A stretch of DNA of 6,972 nucleotides. It comes from Sphingomonadaceae bacterium (GTDB lineage: Bacteria > Pseudomonadota > Alphaproteobacteria > Sphingomonadales > Sphingomonadaceae). The notes below the pieces were generated by a model. The model saw nothing but the letters and a program-made list of their open reading frames with translations. It was not told where the DNA came from and did not search any database. The stretch spans positions 3,007 through 9,978 of the forward strand of contig JAHDXX010000108.1 of NCBI GenBank assembly GCA_023384025.1, read 5' to 3'. Of the stretch, positions 1 to 4,718 are shown piece by piece. The position numbers and the translations under genes were made by a program. Positions within the stretch are counted from its first letter, which is position 1, and every line of letters starts with the position of its first letter.

Positions 1-180
1 GCCCGCTGGCTTGTGGGGGTTGGTCGCGCTGGTGTTGGGGGGTCCGCCACCCCCCCCCCCCCCCGGGGGGGGGGGGGGGGGCCCGGCGCGCCGGGGGGGG
101 GCGCCCCCCACGAAGTCTTCGACAGGGCACGACCCCCTCCGACCCGCCTGCGGCGGCCCACCTCCCCCGGAGGGGGAGGA
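1..180. other. Gene-free GC-rich leader with C/G homopolymer runs
   Basis: No credible gene lies here; the open frame across it would encode only low-complexity Pro/Gly/Arg sequence. A run of 15 C (50-64) is followed directly by 17 G (65-81), then the palindrome CCCGGCGCGCCGGG (82-95), which blends into nine G (93-101), and the palindrome GGGGGGCGCCCCCC (96-109). Each block is self-complementary, so the stretch would fold into very stable hairpins. It may be a real slippage-prone intergenic tract or an assembly artefact; raw reads would be needed to tell. Confidence 0.6.
161..179. repeat. GC-rich 8-bp hairpin (terminator-like or intergenic repeat)
   Basis: CCTCCCCC (161-168) and GGGGGAGG (172-179) are perfect inverted copies around a 3-nt loop. 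No T-run follows on either strand, so it is not a textbook intrinsic terminator. It could end a gene lying left of the window or be a member of a dispersed palindrome family. The inverted repeat is certain; its role is not. Confidence 0.5.
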
Positions 181-194
181 TTGATTACGGGAAT

Positions 195-223
195 CCGTCC
201 TTCGACAAGATCAGCCCGAACGG
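195..223. repeat. Probable dispersed short intergenic palindromic repeat
   Basis: The segment, with core CCTTCGACAAGATCAG, closely resembles the short imperfect palindrome with core CCTTCGACAAGCTCAG that I know as scattered between genes in sphingomonads and other proteobacteria. CCGT...TTCG at its left can pair with CGAACGG at its right. It sits in the leader just upstream of the lipoprotein gene. Assignment rests on remembered similarity, not a search. Confidence 0.45.
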
Positions 224-236
224 ATAGGAGATGACG

Positions 237-980
237 ATGCTCAGAAAGATCGCCGCGCTCGCCTCTATCTCCCTGCTCGCCGGCTGCGCTTCCGGCCCGC
301 CGCGCACCCCGGTCAAGATGATCGAGCGCGCGCTGGCCAGCGCCGGTACCACCGGCCTCGCCCAGCCGGGGCAAATCGTCGCCGCCGAGAGCGGCTTTGC
401 CCGCGCAGCGCGGGAACAGGGGCAGTGGAGCGCCTTTGCCGAGCGCGCCGCGCCCGGAGCGGTGCTCCATCTCGAGAGCGGCCCGGTCGATGCGGCGCAA
501 TGGCTGCGCGGACGCGCCAATCCGGCCGAAGCCATGCGCTGGGCCCCGCGCGATGTGTGGATGAGCTGCGACGGCACGCTGGCGGTCAGCCAGGGCCGGT
601 TCCGCGATGCTGCGGGCCTGGTCGGCAGCTATGCCACCGCCTGGAAACGGCAGGACGATGGCGGCTATGACTGGAGCTATCACGTGCAGGCACCCGACAG
701 TCCGCAACCCCCGCCCCGCCCGGAGCAGGCGCGCGGGCAAGACGAGATCGTGGTGCTGGCGATGGAGCTGATCAAGGGCCACGTCGCCGACTGCAAGGGC
801 AGGCCCGGTGCCCCCGGCCCGCAGACCAACCCCGCCCCTGTGGCCAGCGCGACATCGCCCGACGGCACGCTGCACTGGCTCGCCCAGCAGCGTGAGGATG
901 GCGCGCGCCGCGTCATCGTCCTCTCCAACACAGCGGGCGAGTGGGACGAGGTACTCGATATCGGCTTCAATCCCGGCTAG
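237..980 (+). CDS. Small lipoprotein with NTF2-like domain
   Basis: This encodes a 247-residue exported lipoprotein of unknown function. The N-terminus has basic residues (R3, K4), a hydrophobic stretch and the lipobox L-A-G-C with the lipidated Cys at 17. Ala follows at +2, predicting outer-membrane sorting. Residues about 40-140 (FARAAREQGQWSAF, then WLRGRA, then DGTLAVSQGRF) have the spacing of small NTF2/SnoaL-like proteins common in sphingomonads. The DGTLAVSQGRF strand and the later WKRQDDGGYDWSYH are characteristic. A Pro-rich linker follows at about 155-170 and a short C-terminal segment after it. An ATG at 231 abuts AGGAG (226-230), too close to be used; the ATG at 237 has 6-nt spacing and gives the better signal peptide, so I chose it. 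marC follows after 9 nt, suggesting co-transcription. The fold call is by eye; the substrate, if any, is unknown. Confidence 0.8.
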   Translation: MLRKIAALASISLLAGCASGPPRTPVKMIERALASAGTTGLAQPGQIVAAESGFARAAREQGQWSAFAERAAPGAVLHLESGPVDAAQWLRGRANPAEAMRWAPRDVWMSCDGTLAVSQGRFRDAAGLVGSYATAWKRQDDGGYDWSYHVQAPDSPQPPPRPEQARGQDEIVVLAMELIKGHVADCKGRPGAPGPQTNPAPVASATSPDGTLHWLAQQREDGARRVIVLSNTAGEWDEVLDIGFNPG

Positions 981-989
981 GGGGCAGCG

Positions 990-1613
990 ATGTACGAGTT
1001 CTTCCTGTCCGCCTTCATCACCCTGTTCGTGGTGATCGACCCGCCCGGGTGCGCGCCGATCTATGCCGGGCTGACCAAAGGTGCGACCGCGCGGCAGGCA
1101 CGGGTCATGGCAATCCGCGCGACCGTGATCGCCGGGATCATCCTGGTCGGCTTCGCGCTGTTCGGGGAGCAACTGCTCAGCGCGCTGCATATCGAGCTCG
1201 ACAGCTTCCGGATTGCCGGCGGCTTCATGCTATTCCTGATCGCGCTCGACATGGTGTTCGAGAAGCGCACCCAGCGGCGCGAGGAACGCGCGGAGAGAGT
1301 CGCCGCGACTCCCGAGGTAGAAGACGTCTCGGTCTTCCCGATGGCGATGCCGATGCTGGCCGGGCCGGGCGCAATCGCGGCGGTCATGCTGCTGCAAAAC
1401 GAAGCGAAAGGCCCGGAAGGCTCGCTGGTGGTGCTGGCCGCACTGGGCGCGGTGCTGCTCCTCACCATGCTCGCCCTGATCGCCGCGGGACCGCTGATCC
1501 GCCTGCTCGGCGACCGGGTCGAGGCCGTGATCACCCGCCTGCTCGGCGTGCTGCTGGCGGCGCTGGCCGCGCAATACGTGATCGACGGGCTGAAGGGCAG
1601 CTTCGGGATTTGA
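990..1613 (+). CDS. MarC family integral membrane protein
   Basis: This 207-residue inner-membrane protein belongs to the MarC/UPF0056 (NAAT) family, whose transport substrate is poorly defined. Six hydrophobic segments lie at roughly 4-25, 41-64, 72-90, 116-136, 144-168 and 178-198. The first ends in the family's IDPPG...PIY motif (16-25) and the fourth carries the conserved P-M-A-M-P-M-L-A-G-P-G-A-I block (117-129). A charged loop (91-112, KRTQRREER) separates the two three-helix halves, the usual repeat architecture. Length matches the family (about 200). GGGG just upstream serves as ribosome binding site with the ATG at 990. It lies 9 nt after the lipoprotein stop, so both probably share a transcript. 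Family membership is secure. The name marC is avoided because the historical link to multiple antibiotic resistance was not upheld for the E. coli protein and orthology is not shown. Confidence 0.92.
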   Translation: MYEFFLSAFITLFVVIDPPGCAPIYAGLTKGATARQARVMAIRATVIAGIILVGFALFGEQLLSALHIELDSFRIAGGFMLFLIALDMVFEKRTQRREERAERVAATPEVEDVSVFPMAMPMLAGPGAIAAVMLLQNEAKGPEGSLVVLAALGAVLLLTMLALIAAGPLIRLLGDRVEAVITRLLGVLLAALAAQYVIDGLKGSFGI

Positions 1614-1663
1614 GGGCACGGGGGCGGACGACAACGAAGCGGAGAGAACACGGAATCGCCAGA

Positions 1664-1673
1664 TATCGCGATA
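1664..1673. other. Perfect 10-bp palindrome TATCGCGATA before orphan lipoprotein gene
   Basis: TATCGCGATA is a perfect palindrome in the 75-nt gap between the MarC gene and the AT-rich lipoprotein gene, ending 3 nt before the CGAGGA ribosome binding site. It could be an operator half-site or chance. No convincing -35/-10 pair was seen around it. Confidence 0.3.
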
Positions 1674-1688
1674 AAACGAGGACCCTTT

Positions 1689-2654
1689 ATGCGGCGCTAT
1701 GTTTCGGTGATATTCCTCTTCACATTGGCATGCTGCGGAGAGAACAACAATGTCGCGCCTGCGGGCCAAGTTCGGGCCCTAGACGACGGTATCAAGACAT
1801 CGATTTCCAAAGAAGACCTGACCGATCCTCTCGCGTATTTTGAGAGGATAGATACCATTCTCGCTAAGGCACCGGCAGGCGATTTAGACGGTGGCGGGCC
1901 GGACGCTCGCGCAGCTTTCTTGAAGCAAGCATTTGAGAATGAAATTGGAGCCACATTCTTGATGCCGATTGCTTGTACTGATCAGCAGGGCCAGCGGCAC
2001 CTGCGGTTCGACCCCCATACGAAAGCGGTTACTGTCAATCTGGTCGATATCGATGAGAGGTTGCGTGAGAAATTCCAAATAATGTCTAACCGTATCGACA
2101 ACCTTATCAGAGTGATACACAATAATTGGGGAACTGCTATAATAAACGTAAAATCATTTAAAGTAGATTTTGAAGAAATATATAAGTCAGATATTGACAA
2201 TTTTGGATCTGAAAGCGCAATAGCGGCGGCAATAACTTTGCCTAGTGATCGCATTGTTGCAATTTCGAATAACCCTCTCAGCTATATCAAGCCCCAAATC
2301 GGAGTTGGTATTGCTGAAACTAATTTGTCCGCAACCTTGGCTGGTTTGGCAGTTTTATCCGGAGAGGATATTGGCAAGCCAGATACTACGACGTTGGAAA
2401 TGGTCGCCGACGTTTTGAATGCGGCAGCAGAGGGACGAGGACCAGCTGGATGGCATAAGCGCGTTCCCTACAGTGGTGGTGACCCAGTATGCGTAATTGG
2501 TCAGTTCCGGTTCGTTGATCCTGTACCTGAAGGTGTTTACGCCTACGTCGACCATCCAGATCGCGCCGACTTCTCTACATCGCTCAAAGCTTGGTATCTC
2601 GTTGAGAAACCGAGTTTAGAACTTTTAAGCCTCGAGCAATTGATGGAAGAATAG
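1689..2654 (+). CDS. Unrecognised putative lipoprotein, AT-rich
   Basis: This encodes a 321-residue protein of no family I recognise. The start is supported by CGAGGA (1677-1682) 6 nt before the ATG. Residues 1-16 form a short signal peptide (RRY then VSVIFLFTLA) ending in two cysteines, C15 and C16. C16 would have Leu at -3 and Ala at -2 but Cys at -1, and C15 would have Thr at -3, so the lipobox is atypical. The mature part begins with an Asn-rich linker and has only two other cysteines (C96 in PIACTD, C268 in DPVCVIG), possibly a disulfide in the periplasm. No transmembrane helix follows. From about 1800 onward the DNA is much lower in GC than the flanking genes (hand count 35/120 at 2101-2220 against 42/60 at 1321-1380), with AT-ending codons. 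I infer horizontal acquisition. The reading frame itself is intact and uninterrupted. Confidence 0.75.
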   Translation: MRRYVSVIFLFTLACCGENNNVAPAGQVRALDDGIKTSISKEDLTDPLAYFERIDTILAKAPAGDLDGGGPDARAAFLKQAFENEIGATFLMPIACTDQQGQRHLRFDPHTKAVTVNLVDIDERLREKFQIMSNRIDNLIRVIHNNWGTAIINVKSFKVDFEEIYKSDIDNFGSESAIAAAITLPSDRIVAISNNPLSYIKPQIGVGIAETNLSATLAGLAVLSGEDIGKPDTTTLEMVADVLNAAAEGRGPAGWHKRVPYSGGDPVCVIGQFRFVDPVPEGVYAYVDHPDRADFSTSLKAWYLVEKPSLELLSLEQLMEE

Positions 2655-2799
2655 GCTTTGATTTATGATCAATAAAGGTAACCACCGAATTAGGCATCTG
2701 TATTTCAAAAAAGTAAGAAAGAGATCGGAGCTCTTTGATTCAACCGCAAATTTCTGATATTTCTGCCGTGAAACCGCCTACAGTTTTTCAAATTTAGCC
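2655..2799. other. AT-rich convergent intergenic spacer
   Basis: The spacer between the facing lipoprotein and Lon-domain genes shares the low GC of the lipoprotein gene, so the unusual composition stops only at the Lon-domain stop codon. It holds two weak inverted repeats, TTGAT/ATCAA (2658-2662 and 2668-2672) and AAAGAG/CTCTTT (2718-2723 and 2731-2736). Neither has a clear T-run, so transcription termination here is unresolved. No ORF or RNA was identified. Confidence 0.5.
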
Positions 2800-3411
2800 C
2801 TACTGCAGCGTGATGATCTCCTCGTCGCCATCGCGGTGGCCGAAGAACTGCATCAGCTGGACCAGCAACTCGCACCGCTTTGCGAGGGAGCCGGCCTCCA
2901 GCAGCGCCTGCTTGGCGGCGGCATCGAACGGGGCGATCTGGGATACGCCGTTGATCAGCGTCTGGTCGTCGAGCCGCTCGACCGAATCCCAGTCAACTTT
3001 GTAGCCCTGCGCATCGGCAAACCGGCGGGATTCGAACTCGAACCCGGCGCGCTCGATCGCGGACAGGGCCTCGTCCGGATCGTCGGCCAGCAGCTCGGCC
3101 TCGACCTTGCGGAACGGGGTAGTGGTTTCCAGTTCGCGCAGCACCCGGAAGCGGCTCTCACCTTCGAGCACAACGTTGTAGCGCCCATCGCCGAGCATCT
3201 CGACATCGCCGATCCGCCCGACGCAACCAATGTCATAGAGCGGCGCGCCCTCGACCGGCTGCTGCGGCTGGATCATCCCGATCCGCCGGTCACGCGCCAG
3301 CGCGTCGCTGATCATCGCCCGGTAACGCGGCTCGAAGATGTGCAGCGGCAGGTGCAATCCGGGAAACAGGATCGCGCCGGTCAGCGGGAAGATGGCGAGA
3401 CGCTGGGCCAT
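2800..3411 (-). CDS. Stand-alone Lon N-terminal (substrate-binding) domain protein
   Basis: This 203-residue cytoplasmic protein is a Lon-N (LAN) domain without the AAA+ ATPase or protease parts of Lon. The opening F-P-L...F-P-G...L-P-L-H-I-F-E-P-R-Y (8-30) is the signature of the family, followed by the G-C-V-G-R-I strand and the GRYNVVLEGESRFRV segment. Stand-alone copies of about 200-220 residues are common in alphaproteobacteria; their job is not established, though binding unfolded or damaged protein is a reasonable inference. The open frame continues upstream, but the ATG at 3411 is chosen because the conserved domain starts right there and it lies 4 nt after the cnoX stop. No strong Shine-Dalgarno is seen, so translation may be coupled to the gene in front. 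The stop is the edge of an AT-rich foreign-looking segment. Confidence 0.92.
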   Translation of the reverse strand: MAQRLAIFPLTGAILFPGLHLPLHIFEPRYRAMISDALARDRRIGMIQPQQPVEGAPLYDIGCVGRIGDVEMLGDGRYNVVLEGESRFRVLRELETTTPFRKVEAELLADDPDEALSAIERAGFEFESRRFADAQGYKVDWDSVERLDDQTLINGVSQIAPFDAAAKQALLEAGSLAKRCELLVQLMQFFGHRDGDEEIITLQ

Positions 3412-3415
3412 GGCG

Positions 3416-4336
3416 CTATCCGAACAGCACCCGCGACAGCTTGCGCCGGGTCGCGACCACCCATTCGTCTTCCAGACCCACTGCCTCGAAGATCTGGAGG
3501 AGCTTGGCGCGCGCGGCGCCATCGTTCCATTCGCGGTCGTGGGCGACCATGCGCAGCAGTGTGTCCGCCGCCTCGTCCCGCTCGCCCGCGGCATAGGCCG
3601 CTTCGGCAAAGGCGAGCTGCTTGTCCATGTCGGCAGGGCTCTCGACCGCCGCCGCGCGCAGGGCCTGCAGTTCGCTGTCATCGACGCGGGTCGCGGCCAG
3701 CTCCAGCGCGGTTTTGGCGGCATGGAGGGCCGGGTCAGCCTGGATCTCCGGCGGCAAGGCATCGAAGACCTGCTGCGCCTGCTCGGGCAAGCCTGCGGCG
3801 AGCATCGACCGGACCAGCCCCGCATGAGCCTGCGCGTTGTCCGGCGCCATTTCGACCACCTGACCGAAGATTGCTGCTGCCCGCGCGCCGTCGCCTTCGG
3901 CCAGCACGGTCTCGCCCATTTCGATGAACTGGGACACGTCGGGCGCTTCCGGCTCGCCTTCCAGCGCGCCCGGCTCCACCGGGATCTGCGCAAGGATCTG
4001 GTCGAGCGTCTGGCGCAGCTGCGATTCGCTGCGGGCATTGGTCAGGTCGGCGACCGGCTGGCCCTGGAACATGGCGTAGACCGTGGGGATCGAGCGCACC
4101 TGGAACTGGGCGGCGATGAACTGCTCCTCGTCCACGTTGACCTTGGCCAGCACCACGCCCTTCTCGGCATATTCGCCGCACACTTTCTCCAGCACCGGGG
4201 TCAGCGCCTTGCACGGGCCGCACCATTCGGCCCAGAAATCGAGCACGACGAGCTTGGTCATCGACGGTTCGACCACGGTCTTGCGGAACCGGTCGACCGC
4301 TTTCTGTTCGTCGAGGCTGAGGCCCATGCTTGCCAA
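3416..4336 (-). CDS. cnoX: Thioredoxin-TPR chaperedoxin, CnoX/YbbN type
   Basis: This 306-residue cytoplasmic protein joins a thioredoxin domain (about 10-120) to a helical TPR-like C-terminal half (about 135-300, Ala/Glu-rich helix pairs). That is the architecture of CnoX (YbbN), a holdase that protects clients from aggregation and over-oxidation. The active site is a full W-C-G-P-C-K (38-43) with the cis-Pro of S-I-P-T at 84. The E. coli protein lacks the first Cys, so this one may be redox-active, as reported for the Caulobacter homologue. Start choice: TTG at 4336 has AGGAG (4343-4347) with ideal 6-nt spacing, whereas the ATG at 4327 is 15 nt away, so TTG is preferred (N-terminus MASMGLSLDEQ). 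If ATG is used the protein is 303 residues. It is followed 4 nt later by the Lon-domain gene, forming a protein-quality-control operon. Confidence 0.9.
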   Translation of the reverse strand: MASMGLSLDEQKAVDRFRKTVVEPSMTKLVVLDFWAEWCGPCKALTPVLEKVCGEYAEKGVVLAKVNVDEEQFIAAQFQVRSIPTVYAMFQGQPVADLTNARSESQLRQTLDQILAQIPVEPGALEGEPEAPDVSQFIEMGETVLAEGDGARAAAIFGQVVEMAPDNAQAHAGLVRSMLAAGLPEQAQQVFDALPPEIQADPALHAAKTALELAATRVDDSELQALRAAAVESPADMDKQLAFAEAAYAAGERDEAADTLLRMVAHDREWNDGAARAKLLQIFEAVGLEDEWVVATRRKLSRVLFG

Positions 4337-4342
4337 GGTATG

Positions 4343-4347
4343 CTCCT
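4343..4347 (-). promoter_or_regulatory. Ribosome binding site deciding the TTG start of cnoX
   Basis: On the minus strand AGGAG occupies 4347-4343, six bases before the TTG at 4336 and fifteen before the first downstream ATG. This is the only good Shine-Dalgarno in the leader and is the reason for preferring the TTG start. Confidence 0.7.
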
Positions 4348-4379
4348 GTTGGTCGGTCGCGGTTGCGCGGATTCGGACA

Positions 4380-4398
4380 GGGGCCCAATGTGGGCCTT
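4380..4398. repeat. Inverted repeat in the cnoX leader
   Basis: GGCCCA (4382-4387) and TGGGCC (4391-4396) are exact inverted copies around a 3-nt centre; two weaker pairs extend the stem outward. It lies about 45-60 nt upstream of the cnoX start on the minus strand. It could be a leader hairpin or an operator; no matching regulator is evident. Confidence 0.4.
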
Positions 4399-4441
4399 CG
4401 CGCGGATTTGTGAAGGGCAAACAGGCCTGCGCATTTTCCCC

Positions 4442-4470
4442 TTGCGGGCATGGGGCACCGCTGCTAACCG
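4442..4470 (+). promoter_or_regulatory. Possible promoter of tRNA-Gly
   Basis: TTGCGG (4442-4447) and TAACCG (4465-4470) are separated by 17 nt and would place transcription start about 40 nt before the mature tRNA 5' end. The -10 match is weak, but TTGCGG...GCTAACC resembles what I recall of stable-RNA promoters in sphingomonads. This is a by-eye call. Confidence 0.35.
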
Positions 4471-4513
4471 CGCGCTTCCCGACGGCAGCCAGCGCCGCCG
4501 TCAACGCCAGTGA

Positions 4514-4588
4514 GCGGGCGTAGCTCAGGGGTAGAGCACAACCTTGCCAAGGTTGGGGTCGAGGGTTCGAATCCCTTCGCCCGCTCCA
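4514..4588 (+). tRNA. tRNA-Gly (anticodon GCC), CCA encoded
   Basis: The 75-nt sequence folds into a complete cloverleaf. The acceptor GCGGGCG (4514-4520) pairs with CGCCCGC (4578-4584), followed by discriminator T and encoded CCA (4586-4588). The anticodon stem CAACC/GGTTG encloses TTGCCAA with anticodon GCC at 4546-4548, which reads GGC and GGU glycine codons. The T arm has the standard TTCGAAT loop (4566-4572). The D arm carries the expected TAGCTCAGGGGTAGAGC. It lies between divergent cnoX and the receptor gene. A short T run (4590-4593) follows without a hairpin. Confidence 0.97.
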
Positions 4589-4700
4589 GTTTTCCGACCA
4601 TTTGACAACACCCAAACGGCAGCCAGCGCGGTTTGCCGCTGGTGGTGCGCTGTTCGTCGAAAGCGCTTTCCTTTGCCCGATTCGCCCGTTATCGGGCCGC

Positions 4701-4718
4701 GTTATGTTGTATCATTCT
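4701..4718. promoter_or_regulatory. Putative Zur operator over the receptor start codon
   Basis: ATGTTGTATCAT (4704-4715) matches 10 of 12 positions of the palindrome ATGTTATAACAT that forms the core of many proteobacterial Zur (zinc uptake regulator) boxes. The flanks GTT and TCT give only a partial match to the wider motif. It begins exactly at the receptor's ATG. Together with the His-rich receptor this supports zinc repression. Box and gene were recognised by eye; a motif scan of the genome was not possible. Confidence 0.4.

Noticed and set aside
13..234. 73-residue ORF across the C/G homopolymer tract
   Set aside because: The product is low-complexity Pro/Gly/Arg created by homopolymers, with no ribosome binding site or conserved feature.
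231..236. ATG at 231 as start of the first lipoprotein
   Set aside because: The AGGAG ends at 230, leaving no spacing; the ATG at 237 has a proper 6-nt spacing in the same frame.
2718..2736. AAAGAG/CTCTTT hairpin as terminator between convergent genes
   Set aside because: Only a 6-bp, AT-leaning stem with no T-run on either strand; too weak to call as a terminator.
3338..4513. Long plus-strand ORF (391 codons) opposite cnoX and the Lon-domain gene
   Set aside because: It is antisense to two clearly conserved protein families and overlaps the cnoX start; its product is Arg/Gly/His-rich shadow sequence typical of high-GC DNA.
4602..4607. Perfect -35 hexamer TTGACA downstream of the tRNA
   Set aside because: No acceptable -10 hexamer at 16-18 nt spacing (AGCGCG lies at the expected place), so it was not called a promoter.
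4602..4703. In-frame ATG at 4602 as start of the TonB receptor
   Set aside because: It would place 34 non-signal-like residues before a good signal peptide and starts 13 nt after the tRNA, with no ribosome binding site.
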